Shown here piece after piece: positions 1 to 11,084 of a stretch of DNA of 64,000 nt; the stretch's first letter is position 1; each line of letters begins with the position of its first letter. The notes beneath the pieces were generated by a model that was not told where the DNA came from, did no database searches, and saw only the letters and a program-made list of their open reading frames with translations. Origin of the DNA: Gnetum montanum (taxonomy: Eukaryota > Streptophyta > Gnetopsida > Gnetales > Gnetaceae); the NCBI GenBank assembly GCA_015680685.1, contig MNCI01005370.1, positions 363,991-427,990 on the forward strand. The letters are read 5' to 3'. The position numbers and the translations under genes are program-made.

Positions 1-88
1 TACGTGATATCGCAGGAGAAGACGCGATATCGCGTCGGCCGCGATATCGTACACGATATCGCGGCCTAGTGTAAACCGCGTCTCATCA
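1..88 (-). mobile_element. Terminal fragment of an LTR, same family as the solo LTR at 1,672
   Basis: The first 88 bases are GC-rich, carry five copies of a GATATCG core, and end in CTCATCA. The solo LTR at 1,672-2,557 ends in the same way (GATATCGCATCTCATCA). The AT-rich gag-like remnant starts directly after position 88. I infer this is the end of a second copy of that LTR family whose remainder lies outside the window, so its target-site duplication cannot be checked. Confidence 0.55.
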
Positions 89-1671
89 GGCATCTATTTT
101 TTCACAAACTTTAATTTTAATACATATGACTTGGACTCTTATAAGTAATCCCTAACAAAATAACATCCCTCAAGATGTTTGTACTAGCACACTTTGCATC
201 CAATGTCATTTTTCAGAACTTGAATTCATAACTTCCTCTATTACAACAAATTTTCCTTTATTTTTATAACTTTCACATCCATTTTCCTTTTTCTTCTTCT
301 TGCCCTTATTTTTGTTAAGGCTTGTTTGGTCTTCTCTTCTACTATCTTTAGTGCTATGGTAAATTTTTCAATCACAGAGTCCCAAATTTTCTCTACCTTT
401 GTTGTAATATCATTAACTAATTTTTGAATAGTTAGAGTCTTTCGCTAGATCACATCTTCTAAGATGTCTTCTTCTTACGTTTCATATATCCTTACATCTC
501 TTTTTCTAATGTTTGAATCTCTATTATACTCTTCAGTAAATTTTCTTTTATGTAGCTTTTCTTCTTCTTTTACTACATAGTCTAGTAACCTTTAAATTCA
601 ATGAGTTGTCATCTCTAATAATCTACCTTAGGCATATACTCTAAGGGTCTCTCTAGTCTTGTTCCTTACCTCATCAATGATGTGTCCTAATTATTCCCTT
701 TGAGAAAATCCATGGCCTTGGCATCTATGTGAAAGTGAATATTATCTACCCACTTCTACATTAAGGAATTCATGTATCCCTTACTTCCATCATTGGATTT
801 ATTTTCTTAAGTTCAACACTTTGAAATAAAGTTAGTATTTGTTATTGAAAATTTCTAGCATGGTACTTCATCTTCTAATTGATTCTAGTTCTAAGGATTT
901 AGGCTAGCTCTTTACTTCTTTAATGAGTATTCTAAAAAATAACTTTATGTTCTACCAATCATTCTCTATATTCTTTAGTACATAAGCATCATAGAAGGCT
1001 TGGAGGTAATGTTATGGATCTATGTTATATCCTCCTTCAAACTTTGGAATATTATGCATATCAAATCACTTAATGCAACTATCTCTTAGATCTCTAGTGG
1101 GCATGTATACTACTTCTTGGATATTGATCATACTATAACTAACTAGTATAGGTTCTTCATAGTCTTCGAGTTTGTAAACTCTATTGTAGCAGTGGCCACT
1201 TTGATTATCATGATGTTCTTTTTTCTCATGTCTAATTTCTCTTTCTCTATCTTCTTCCACATCCTCAAGATGTCTTCTTCTCCTATCATTATGCCTCTCA
1301 TGATTTCTTCTCCTTTCTCTATAATGATCTCTTGTTCTTCATTCTCTTCTATTAGAGTCTTTTGATGAGTATGATGAAGAGGATGGTGGAGTTGGAGAAT
1401 AATGTTGGTTGGTTCTCCTCCTATGACTCATGGTTTCATCCCTTCAAGATCTATTAAAGGTTTTAGACCTCAAATTCTCCCTAAGTCTATAGTCTACCTC
1501 ATCTCTTCCTAGTATTTCTACAAGAGTTAAACATAACTTTATCTTCATAAGATCTTCAATGCATATAACTAGTGTTTGAGAACTAGATCTATGAATTTGG
1601 TGAGACTTTTGAGCTTTATAGGGCTCTTCTTCTTTTTCATTAAGGATGATTTCTTATGGTGCTTTCTTTCC
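89..1671 (-). pseudogene. Gag-like remnant of a family A LTR element (downstream part)
   Basis: Read on the minus strand, this stretch gives a broken protein resembling the plus-strand remnant at 18.9-19.9 kb. Shared landmarks are a Ser-rich run (PPSSSSYSS), an Arg/Lys/His-rich block, the phrase DMHNIPKFEGG (DMNNIPKFEKG in the other copy), and a distal region with EEYNRDSNIRKR (EKEYNRDLSIQER in the other copy) followed by a Leu/Ile-rich, probably helical segment. No zinc knuckle, protease or RT is visible. The order basic region, PKFEG and helical tail resembles a Ty3-type gag, which is inference. Many stops interrupt it. The solo LTR at 1,672-2,557 separates it from its N-terminal part. Confidence 0.55.
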
Positions 1672-2557
1672 TGATGAGTGGCGAGGTACCCCTACACTCA
1701 ACCATACCAAACGAACGTAGCATGCACGATTTGGTCAAACTCCATAGACTAAATGCCTAAACGCCGCAAGGAACACTTGGGGTTAATTAATCGTTGTCTT
1801 CCCAGACTTACTTGTTGTTGTCACGGTGTATGGTTAAGTAAGTCCAAGGTATATGATTTTTTTGATCTTTTCAGGTTTATCTCCTATGCTAAAGGGTGAA
1901 GGGTTGACAGAACTAACTATTCTAACTAATGTCCTAAGTCTAAATTAACTAGCGTCAGCATCCGTTCCGACTTTCCGTACACACCCTGAACTGTGCAACT
2001 ATGGCTACCAAACGCTAATCGTTACTAGGATTACCACACGTAACGCACGTGCTCAAAGCGGTTGTACTGAGGCACCTAACTAGCCTAAGTGTGACGAGAA
2101 GCCTATTCCTTGACTAGCCGTACACATCCGTAGATGCTCGTAATCAAGTCGTACTCGTCCCACATTCTAGGAGATAAGCGTGAGAGAATCTAATCACGAT
2201 GAGTAGCTGATTCCTTGGCTAGCCGTACACATTCGTCAATGCTCGTAACCAAGTCGTACTCATGCCACGCTACTAGGAAAGCAGTAAATAACATTAAATA
2301 AACCTATCCATGTACTGCAAGGTTTATCCACAAAGCTCGTCTTTATTGTCGTACACAACTTGCATTCAGGTACAAAGCTGCTTGAATAAAGAACTATTCA
2401 CTTGGGGGACTCCTACTGCGGGCACATGGAAAATATTCTATCTCTAGGGTGATCAATCCGCCAGAGCTTTGCTACTTCTAGCCTAGGATGTGAAATGAGG
2501 GGAGTGCCGCCTCTTATTTATAGATTTGGCAGCGGACCGTGATATCGCATCTCATCA
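1672..2557 (-). mobile_element. Solo LTR, 886 bp, with TTTCC target-site duplication
   Basis: The segment begins TGATGAG and ends CTCATCA, giving TG...CA termini with a 7-bp terminal inverted repeat. It is flanked by identical 5-bp TTTCC at 1,667-1,671 and 2,558-2,562. Removing it rejoins the minus-strand gag-like remnant. A TATA-like CTATAAATAAGAGG on the minus strand near 2,515-2,530 suggests minus orientation. No internal coding sequence is present, so it is a solo LTR formed by LTR-LTR recombination (established mechanism; inferred here). Confidence 0.85.
2103..2269. repeat. Two-copy tandem repeat inside the solo LTR
   Basis: Two roughly 61-bp units start at 2,103 and 2,207 (about 104-bp period). 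Both contain CTAGCCGTACACAT and AAGTCGTACTC with a few substitutions. It probably lies in the transcribed part of the LTR. Confidence 0.75.
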
Positions 2558-2562
2558 TTTCC

Positions 2563-2940
2563 TTTCTTATATTTGTATCTTGCTACCATGATAGCATCCC
2601 TTCTTGCTTACACCTCTATTGGTTGATATGACCTAGTCATGTTCTTGGTAGCTTGGAATCCTTCTTGTAGGTGACCAAGACTTGATCTCACAAGGGTTTC
2701 TTGAAGCATTAATGGTGCTGAATGCTCTGGTTACAAGAAAAAATTACCTTGTAAGTCTCTCCATCTAAATTATTCATTTTCATGAAAAATAAATGTGAAT
2801 TCAAGATAATAAGGATCAATATGATCATATGAGATTATTTTTTACATTAGTGCACTCCAATCTTCTTTGTTATAATCCTTGTTATTACGTTCATTAAGTT
2901 CAATAACAAGTGGTGATTTCACTTTGGATATGGAAACCAT
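2563..2940 (-). pseudogene. N-terminal part of the family A gag-like remnant
   Basis: A minus-strand ATG at 2,940-2,938 opens a reading frame starting MVSISKVKSPLVIELNERNN, with stops after about 32 codons and again further on. It lies directly downstream of the family A LTR (minus), where the first gene of an LTR element is expected, and continues conceptually past the solo LTR. The N-terminus does not match the plus-strand copy (MASAHRNESPSYIDES at 18.34 kb), so the two copies may be sub-families or one may be recombinant. Confidence 0.4.
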
Positions 2941-2959
2941 GTTAATGTGGTTGATGCTA

Positions 2960-3950
2960 AAGTATGTGTGTGTTTTAAAAAACTACCCTAAGTGTGAGAG
3001 ATAGAGTTGATGATTCTGAATACAATAAACTCTATAAAATCAACTAACTAGCAAACATTGACACATCCCTAGTAACAGTGATAATCATGAGTGGTTAGAG
3101 GATTTTAACACTCAACCATACAAGTCATAGGTATCCATGTGTAACTAGATCATTATTCCTAAATGGATAAGGTAACTATACTAGTGAGTTGATAGTAAGT
3201 TCATAATCATTATCTTCCCACTTAAAGTTAGCAAGGTGCAAAACATGTGGTTTAACTCTTGGTAAGGTATATGATAAAGAGATATTGTTGGCTCTTAAAA
3301 GTGCTAAGTGTAAATATGATGAAGATGAATGTAAATTCTATTTCTAAGTATGATGAAAATGTAAATCCATTCTATCCTATGTCGATAAGTATCTATTCCT
3401 AGTTTTTAGTATACATCTTGGGTTGATGTAATTGTTACTAGAATTACCAAGTGACTTTACTACTAAGTGAATCAAGCAAAGTCACTATTGGATTATCAAA
3501 AAATTATACTTTACACTCAAAACCAGTGGTACTCATTTTACATTACTAATGAACATTGGAATATTAAGTGACTTAGAAAATGTAAATGACTTAGTAAAAG
3601 TAAACAATAAGGAAAAGTAAATCTATACTATGTGAGATGCTACAATAATGAAGAACAATCTTGATCTTTATTATTGTTCATGAATTATATCCAAGAACAA
3701 TTCACTCGAATAAAGATTTCATACAATTGTAATTCACCATACTATAGGCATTCACAACTAACTCTAACTTTAAGAAAACAAACTATAATAATTTTGCTAA
3801 GTGTTGGGCTCAAACTTCATTTCAACATGATGGTCGACTCATTTTATAGGCATGACCATGGCTCACTATATTGTATCTATAATAATGTAGGTTGAGAGAT
3901 GATATTGCATCTATAATATCGTAGTCCATGATAACAAGTGTTTCACCAAA
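2960..3950 (-). mobile_element. Family A LTR, minus orientation (copy 1)
   Basis: This region aligns by eye with the reverse complement of the plus-strand LTR at 17.26-18.33 kb and with parts of 31.9-32.7, 41.3-41.8 and 50.9-51.3 kb. Shared blocks include the GCTACAAT...AATCTTGATCTTAT block, the region with TGTATGGTTGAGTG (CATATGGTTGGGTG in the plus copy), and a GATATTGCATCTATAATAT block near 3,900 corresponding to the GATGC-rich U3 region. Ends are approximate. A gag-like frame follows it on the minus strand. Confidence 0.6.
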
Positions 3951-4259
3951 GGCCAACTATTATCATTCTTAGGTTTTTCTTGCATAAGTTTATTTCTTAA
4001 AAGGAACATCCAAACATTATCTCCATTAATGCACTTTGCAATCCACTTTGCTACAAGAGAAATACCTTTAGTAAGAAATAAAAACCCATGAGGACACTTC
4101 TAAAAAAGGCATACTAGCACTCTAAGAACTAAAATATAAAAAATATATATTAATCAATTGTCAAAAAATTATAAGATCATGTCATAGATAACAACCAAGC
4201 ATACCACATGCTCACTCAAAACTTTAGTAAAGGGTTAGTGCATGCAAAAAATTGTATTT

Positions 4260-4260
<1 letters not shown>
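3951..4260. other. No recognisable feature
   Basis: AT-rich sequence between a family A LTR and a microsatellite. I see no coding pattern, repeat or RNA gene in it. Confidence 0.5.
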
Positions 4261-4294
<34 letters not shown>

Positions 4295-4307
4295 TGTGTG
4301 TGTGTGT
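4261..4307. repeat. Compound (GA)n(GT)n microsatellite
   Basis: About 15 GA units are followed by about 8 GT units. The next base (4,308) is N, so assembly or read length is uncertain at this point. Confidence 0.95.
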
Positions 4308-4319
4308 NCAGGAGGGAGG

Positions 4320-4360
4320 AGGTGTTGGAATCCCAAAATAATTGAAATATAGGTATACTA
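4320..4360 (-). mobile_element. SINE 3' end fragment
   Basis: GGTGTTGGAATCCCAAAATA followed by ATTGAAATATAGGTA matches, with few changes, the 3' end of the minus-strand SINE at 8,617. The tRNA-like head is absent. Confidence 0.5.
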
Positions 4361-4559
4361 TATGAAATGAAATGAAGTTTTATTACATCCAAATATCCAA
4401 ACTATCTATTGGAAAGCTATTACATTTTCATGAAAAATAAAGATAAACTCTACAAATTGACCAAGTACTAATAAGAGCATCAAAAACAAATCATACAAGC
4501 TTTTTGTTGTAACATTATAATGTTATCTCATATGAGTAATCATAGCACAAGAAAGAAAT

Positions 4560-4700
4560 GCATGTAACTCATCCTTAAGAACTCATGATTTGCACAACCT
4601 ACAAATGCGCTCTTCTTGAGGGAGTTAAATCCATCTTCCACTTTTAATTCTATGATGATAAAAACTTAAGCGAAGCTTTCTAATAGCATTCCAATACTTA
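4560..4700 (-). pseudogene. LINE C-terminal Cys motif remnant
   Basis: The minus strand reads FYHHRIKSGRW, then ERICRLCKS, then KDELHAFLSC. This matches the post-RT C-terminal block R-x-C-x-x-C...E-x-x-H-F-L-x-x-C of many LINEs. It marks the 3' end of the coding region. Confidence 0.6.
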
Positions 4701-5099
4701 ATAGGAATAGTAGGTAAGAGATAGTAAGCTTATATATCTAGTTTATTAGATCTAATGTGGTGTAAACAAAATTACCTTTTGCCTTCTACATGAGCTCACA
4801 TCTATGTTAAAATCTTTTGTTTAACTAGTTAGCAAATATTCTTAGGGTTTTATTACACGTCCTTCCAAGAGATATTCCATTTTTACAACTATTGCATCCC
4901 TTAAAAATACTACCACAATATCATGAATTCTCAAGGACTATTTTATAGAATTTATGTTACCTTAAAATATGTAAGCTATGAGTATATGTAATAAATTAGC
5001 ATAAGGCTTTTGCTTCTAAAGGTAATAAATCACATTCATATAATAATATTAAGTAAGATATTTGCATCTTTACCTTTAAGTTATTGAGAAGAAAATTTT

Positions 5100-6240
5100 T
5101 TTGTCCTCTTTCAATATCCAAACTTTAGTAGCAAGTCCAGGTCCCCAAACAACACATCCATATAATATAATAGGATAGATGATAGTATGAAAATTTTATT
5201 TTCTAACTTTCCAAGCCCAAAGGTCTAAATCCTTGCATTTATTTTTGAAAGTATATAGATCTTTGAAAATCCTTGCTATTTTTTCTTTTCCCACATGTAA
5301 TTCTTTATATAAATGAGACCCAAATATTTAAAATAATTTACTATTTACACAAAGGTACTTTCAAAATGGAAGTTATAATAATTATTTCTTGTACTTCATA
5401 TCATTAATTTGGTTTTATCTACATTTACTTAAAGACCATATAAATGACAATAATTTTATAAAATTTGCAATATATTTTGCGTACCTTCTGCAGTAGTGAA
5501 GATTTACCACTTAGGATCCAATTTTGATAGCATGCCTATCTTGCATTTTGCATAACCATTCATGCATTTCATCAATAAAAATACCAAAAAGAGTTGAAGA
5601 AAGTGAATAACTTAGCTTAAATTCAATTTTTCTCTAGAATTGAGATTTTTTCTCTCAATTACTATCTATAATTTCAATAATCACTTCCTTATACAATCTT
5701 TGAGATGTTGTAATCAAATCTAAAGGGATACCAATTTTATGCAAGTGTAACCGTATTTTTGTACAAATCATTGAATCATATGCTTTTACCAAATCAATAA
5801 AAAAATATAAAAAATTGTTAGGCATTTTAAAAAATTCCATATAGTATCTAAGAGTAACTAAGTAACCAATAGTAGAGTGATTTTATCTAAAACCTGCTTA
5901 ACATCTTACCCTAACCTAGTTACCTTTAGCTTAAGAACTAATTTTCTTTTCTAACAAAGTGCCCAACAACTTAGCAAAAATATTATTCACAATGATCATT
6001 CAATAATTGTTCAAATTATTTTTATCCTCCTTTTTATATAAAAAGATTGCTTTACTAGTTTTTCAATGTTAATTTAGTCCTTACTCCATTGCTAAATTTA
6101 ATGTGTGTCAAATTTCCCTATGAATAGTAGATCCTACCCACTTTATTAATTCTATATATAAACCATTTGAATATGCAGCTTTGCGAGATGCTAGCTTTTG
6201 AATACCCTTTGTGACTTTCTCAAGAGTCAATTGGAGAGAT
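5100..6240 (-). pseudogene. LINE reverse transcriptase remnant
   Basis: Minus-strand translation shows IFLYKKEDKNNLNNY (the K-x-D-x-x-N-x-x-N-Y RT block), a degenerate Gln-Gly-Phe-Arg block (AGFR), FFIDLVKAYDSM (FxDxxKAYDxV, 5,840-5,655 open) and, distally, YGCVVWGPGLATKVW (LLYGxEVWG block). I do not see the catalytic YxDD; the sequence between 5,640 and 5,300 is too decayed. Non-functional. Confidence 0.75.
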
Positions 6241-6749
6241 GCTTGTTGTACAATAGTATTAAAATTATCATCTTATCCTATATATAGCTTATTATAAAAT
6301 GAGCACATATCTTGAAAAGAAAAATTAAATGATGAAAAGGTTTCATGATGAAAACATTATCAAAACTATCTAGGTTTATTTTTAAAGATGTAAGTAAAAT
6401 ATTCTTATTATTCCTTAATAACTTTCCTTCTTTTGGTTCTAATTAAGCATTTATATGCCTTAACCAAACTTTGTCTATGACCCTTATTTGCATTTTTAAT
6501 ATTCTAACTAGCCTACTTGCAATCCTCATCAAAACAAGTATTCTAAGCACCTTGATGTTGTGAATGTGCAACTTAGTTACCATAAGAAAAAAAAATTTTA
6601 GGTGCCTAATATCATCTTTCACGAGTTCATTTGTTATGTGATGTATTCATCTATTTTCCCTTGATTCCAATGGTGAGTCTATACTCATATTCTTTTCTAT
6701 TCTTATTTTTTGTTGTCTAGGAAATAATTGAAATTTACAATAAAAACTC

Positions 6750-7440
6750 AACATGATGATAGCAAGACTACACTAAATCTTCTCCAACTTTCAACTCCTT
6801 AATAAAATCAATATCTTCATAAGAACATAAAAGCAAATCAATGCAAGACTTACCTTGAGGTCCTATGAAAGTAAATGATAAAGATTGAGGAAATCTAGCA
6901 AGTCCATTACAAATCAGAAGATCCAAAATTTTTGTCCATTCTAATAGTTTTTGATCTATCTTATTAATAGTACTCCTCTGCAAAATGTTAGGTCTAGTTG
7001 TGATCTTCAACAATGTCTAAACTACCAACATTATGTTGCCACCAAATAATTTTTGTTTGCTATGAACTTATCCTTACATTAAAATCTTCACAAATAAATA
7101 CTAAACCCTTTTTTGTAAATTCTACAATATCTTTGCCTAAGAACTAAAAAGGATTATTAGTCAAACGTATTGTTTATGATCATCAATTTTTCCTAAAAGC
7201 ATACAATTTTCAAGAGATTTCCTCACTAACATTACAATTCCACTAAAAGGTCTACCTCTTTGTCCTACTCTTGTCTTTCTTGTAAAAATTTTAATAAATC
7301 CAAGATCTACAAAATCTATAAAACCAACATTTTTCCAAGTTTCAACAAAACCAAAAATATCAAAGCTATAAAAGAAGCTGATACTAATAAAAGAAATAAC
7401 TTTATTTGCAATTCTACCATCAATGTTAAGAAATCTACAC
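6750..7440 (-). pseudogene. LINE endonuclease domain remnant
   Basis: Minus-strand translation shows LNIDGRIANKV, the catalytic-Glu motif FGFVETW, the RGRPFSGIVMLVRKSL block, and near the C-terminus FTFIGPQGKSCIDLLLCS, matching the SPxGxSxIDY block of exonuclease-endonuclease-phosphatase LINE nucleases. The last 81 codons (7,013-6,768) are open. In-frame stops and at least one frame change lie upstream. This domain nicks target DNA for priming. Confidence 0.75.
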
Positions 7441-7469
7441 CTTAAAGGGCTTGTACATTTTTTAAATAA

Positions 7470-8110
7470 TTTTGGAACACTATTTATTTTTAATGTCTAC
7501 CATATTGCTAGCATTTAGGTATGCTACAAAACCTTGTTCACGAGTTTCCTTAAACTTTTTCCATTGTTTAGTCCTTTTTGCAACTTCTTTTCAAATAAGA
7601 TCCTCATTTATCCAAACATTTTTCCCATTTTTAGTTTGCTTCATATAGCTTTGATGTGTCCAAACATGCACTCTATCTTCTACGTTATGAAACTTAACAA
7701 TTACATGTTGGGGCTTTTTACATCATTCACTTGGAACCCTAAAAATTTTAGCAATTTCCAAAAAAGTTATATACATATCATCTATAAGTTTTCTAAGTTT
7801 CTTAAATAAAGTTTCATTTTTTTCACCCTCTATCTTTGGGAGACCTACAAAATGCAAAGCTTTTTCTTTTGTCTTTTTTTCATCTTGTTCTTTTAAATCT
7901 TTTGCTATTTGAGAGCCTATCTTTGTTTCTATTCCTTCAAGATTGGATTTATTTTTATCTCCTCCACCTTGTTTTCAAGTTCTGCTAATTTCAACAAATT
8001 TTGTTTATTATCCTTTGGAGCAACACTAGTCTTTGTTTCCCTTCAAAGAATTTCTTTGTTTTGTGCATGGATTTCATCCAACAATGTCACTTTGCTAACC
8101 ATATACTCCT
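7470..8110 (-). pseudogene. LINE ORF1p-like remnant (coiled coil + RRM-like)
   Basis: Translated on the minus strand with stops ignored: a Glu/Lys/Leu-rich segment typical of a coiled coil (LLKLAELENKVEEI), then KEKALHFVGLPK, then PQHVIVKFHN, then a basic stretch with KNGKNVWINEDL. This order (coiled coil, RRM-like VIVKF strand, basic C-terminal domain) is that of L1-type ORF1 RNA-binding proteins. It has at least two stops and frame changes. It sits directly upstream of the endonuclease, as expected. Confidence 0.6.
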
Positions 8111-8407
8111 ATTGTGCAACTAGATTTTCTTTGAGAGCAATTGCATTTAGATATTTTTCTTATGTACCCTATGATGATGCTATGATAAAATTTTCAAATT
8201 TCTTTGGTAGACGACTCAATCTTTTCAACAAAAATTTGCACTCATAGAATATCATTTAATCTAGCTTGCTTCTAGCTTCCCTTCCTGTTGTCTCAGATCA
8301 AATCAATGTTAAAACCTTCATGGTAGAAATCCTTAATGCTAGAACCCTCACTACCAAACCTCTTGTTGCCTTAGATCAATGCTAAAACCCTTGTCGCTGA
8401 AACCCTC

Positions 8408-8501
8408 ACTACTTTAAATAAATGCCCACTAGAATTGAACCCATTACTTGAAAATTTTAAATCAAGAGTCTTACTACTAGGCTAATACCTCATTGTTAAG
8501 A
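8408..8501 (-). mobile_element. SINE fragment (tRNA-like head), minus
   Basis: On the minus strand: TGAGGTATTAGCCTAGTAGT (box A-like) and, about 50 bases downstream, GGGTTCAATTCTA (box B, GGTTCRANNC). This matches the head of the SINE at 13,499. The tail is missing or diverged. Confidence 0.6.
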
Positions 8502-8616
8502 AGGATATAATTAAAATATCAAATACACCTTATAACAAGGCACATACCTTAACCATGTAAATAAACCCAAAAATAGGTTAAGACTCTTGATTTGAAAGCT
8601 CCAAGCCATAGGTTTG

Positions 8617-8746
8617 GGGTGTTGGAACCTGAAATAATTGAAACATAGGTACAACCCAAGATTTATAGAAGTTTATAACTTAGTGATATAAAGTAGAATT
8701 GACCTTGTGACCTAGGATTACTAGGCCAAGACCAATACCACTAGGC
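8617..8746 (-). mobile_element. tRNA-derived SINE, minus
   Basis: The minus strand reads GAGGTGTTAGCCTAGTGGTA (box A TAGCCTAGTGG), a box B-like GGTCAATTCTAC, then a body with AACTTCTATAAATCTTGG and a 3' end CCTATGTTTCAATTATTTCA followed by GGTTCCAACACC. Head and body match the plus-strand copy at 13,499-13,625. Pol III internal promoter boxes in this spacing are the hallmark of tRNA-derived SINEs. Confidence 0.75.
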
Positions 8747-8756
8747 TAACACCTCA

Positions 8757-8863
8757 TAGGTTTGATTCTAGTGGGTAATGTTGATTTATAAAGTTCTAAT
8801 TGAATTTTATATATTAGGGTGTACCTATATTATAATTATTTCCAAGTTCCAACACCCTACAAC
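8757..8863 (+). mobile_element. SINE fragment (box B to 3' end), plus
   Basis: AGGTTTGATTCTAGTGGG is a box B with flank, followed by a body and GTGTACCTATATTATAATTA...GTTCCAACACC, the same 3' end as the neighbouring minus copy. It is arranged head-to-head with the copy at 8,617-8,746. Confidence 0.55.
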
Positions 8864-10640
8864 ATATGCTAGATAAATAATACATCAAGGATTCAAGCCA
8901 TAAGACAAACAAATTAGAAAAGGGTATTTAGAACCAAGGTGTTACATGCATTTTCCAAAGAGCTTTGCCTTGATCTATAGTCTATACTTTTGCTTTTGCA
9001 TCCTTTGAGGTTTAAGTTTGCTATAGTCCAAGCCAGGGTCACCCATCCTCGCTTTCACTTAACAATAGTTACTACTCTCTAGAAGAATTATAAGTTAGAA
9101 GAATAAGTTAAAATTTAGAATTAAGATAATTCTTAAAGATAAAAAGGAAGGTTGAACAATAAGGATTGGCGGTACATGCTACCACTTATTACTCTTAGGC
9201 AAAGAAGCAATATAGAGAAATTATTATAAGTTAGGCAATCAAAGAAGTAATAGAGTATGCATCAATGAAATGGGAATGGTTGTCTATGTAGCAACAAGAG
9301 AGAATTGCTCTTGTATAAAAATCAATTGAATGGTTACTTATGCACCATAAAAAGAAGCAAACCTTTACTCCTACAATCCAAACACCATTAAACAAGAGAA
9401 GGATGAAGAAGATGTAGGAATCAATCATAGTTCAAACTTAAGCACAATTATTATAGAGAATAATTGAATACATGTATCACTCATATCACTTATGTTGAAA
9501 AATCTCTAGTCCCAATAATTTTGCAAAGTAAACCTAGGAACCAAAAATAAAAAATAAAAATTGAAAAGCAAAGATAAAAATGGAAGGAAAAATTACCTAC
9601 AACAATGTGCTTCTTCGAGGTTAGGACTTCATTAAGAGATGAATATATTGTTGCAATGCAAAGATCAAGAAATGTTTCTTCCTATATAAAGTGCTTTTAT
9701 AAGGTGGAGAAAATAGCTAGAGTTTGGAGCCATGAAAATGGAGTTACTAAAGTAAAGAAAATAGAGTTACTACCATAGAAGATGGTTGATACATTCTTTT
9801 TTCATAATATGAATAAATAATGTTTGCAGTGATGTTGCAACATTAAAATGTATAAAGTAATCACCCACTTGTTTGTGAATGATTATGAATCAATTATTAT
9901 TAATTGCATGTTCCCCCACCGCTTATTGTTTAACCTTGCAACAAAAAAAGTAGGGATAGTATTTCTAAGGGATCCAATGGTTGAAGAGTTGGGGTATCTC
10001 ATTAGAAGAAATACAAGGTAATCCAAAGCATATTTATAAGTTGGTTATGCATGAGGTTCTAATAAAGTTATGGTTACATATAAGAAGTTCAAAACAAATT
10101 TTATTTGGAATGCATAAGATATAACCAATTAAATTCAAAAGTTCCTTATCTTTTAGTTGTAATTCTAATTAGATGTCGCATTTTCATCGACAAACTTAAT
10201 TTGAGTAGGTTAAGTAGGTTAGGAGATATTGAGAATAAACATTTCTTAGTTTCTTTCAAACTAAATATTTGAGAGAACACTATGATATTGTAGCAAAAAG
10301 TCTATAAGAGCTTTGCTTGTTACATCTAGTGTTAGTCAGCCGCTTTGTTGATTTGATATCTAATTCATGTTGGTGGGTCACTTTATTGAGTTGATATCTA
10401 ACTTCTATGAAATAAATGTAATGCTTTTGAGTAAATCCTTTGGATCAATTTAATCTTCATAGTTTTTGTGAAAAGAAACTTAGTTAAAATAGGAAATAAT
10501 GGAACTTATTTAAAACAGGAAATAATGGAACTAAAATAATTTAGTAGGTAGCCAAACATAATCATGACACGGTGACTTAGTAGTGTTGAATTACCTAAGA
10601 ATGATTAGGGAAGTAAGGCTTCATTCTTATGCGACTGAAA
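8864..10640. other. No recognisable feature
   Basis: About 1.8 kb of AT-rich sequence with only short chance reading frames. I see no retroelement motif, tRNA or tandem array. Confidence 0.5.
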
Positions 10641-11084
10641 ACATTATCTTAAAAACTCTGTAGGGTGCGGTTGCAAGCGTTCATGGACCAGCTTGGCTTA
10701 CATCGAACTAATGTAAATATCAAGGTCGATATTTGCTCAAATATAAAGCACCATAGCGTAAACACCACCAGCAAAAGAGAAACTACTCTACAGCTTTGCA
10801 GGTGCAGGTTACGCCGCCAGCTTGGTGTAAATTTCAGTACAAATTCATACGCAGCATTTACAGGCAATAAGCTCCCTCAAACAAAGACACGGGAAGCCAT
10901 ACAGGCGTTCTCAAAATTATGAAAAGCATTTAACTCCCTTGCCTATATCTGTCCGTTATACAAATTCTTTTCCTGTCGGAATAGCCCAAGATGCTACTGC
11001 AGAGGAATCTGACATGATGCTGATGGTACAGTTCCCATATTTAATGGGCCACGTATTATCATACTTACAGGAGTGTAATCGCTT
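10641..11084. other. 3' flank of the dioxygenase pseudogene, unassigned
   Basis: Composition becomes more GC-rich from about 10,640. Both strands have modest open frames (10,665-10,922 plus, 10,867-10,649 minus) without a recognisable motif. It lies downstream of the minus-strand dioxygenase relic and may be its 3' flank. Confidence 0.35.

Larger units (their letters stand above)
4480..8260 (-). mobile_element. LINE (non-LTR retrotransposon), degenerate, minus strand
   Basis: Order on the minus strand: ORF1 (about 8,110-7,470), apurinic-type endonuclease (7,440-6,750), reverse transcriptase (about 6,240-5,100) and a C-terminal Cys-containing domain (4,700-4,560). All have frameshifts and stops but the order is that of a full-length two-ORF LINE. 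A LINE copies its own RNA at a nicked target. The sequence is very AT-rich and old. The RT and C-terminal signatures look closer to CR1/L2/L1-type elements known from animals than to the common plant L1 elements with a DUF4283 ORF1. That placement needs a phylogeny. Ends are approximate; no poly-A tail or target-site duplication was identified. Confidence 0.8.
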
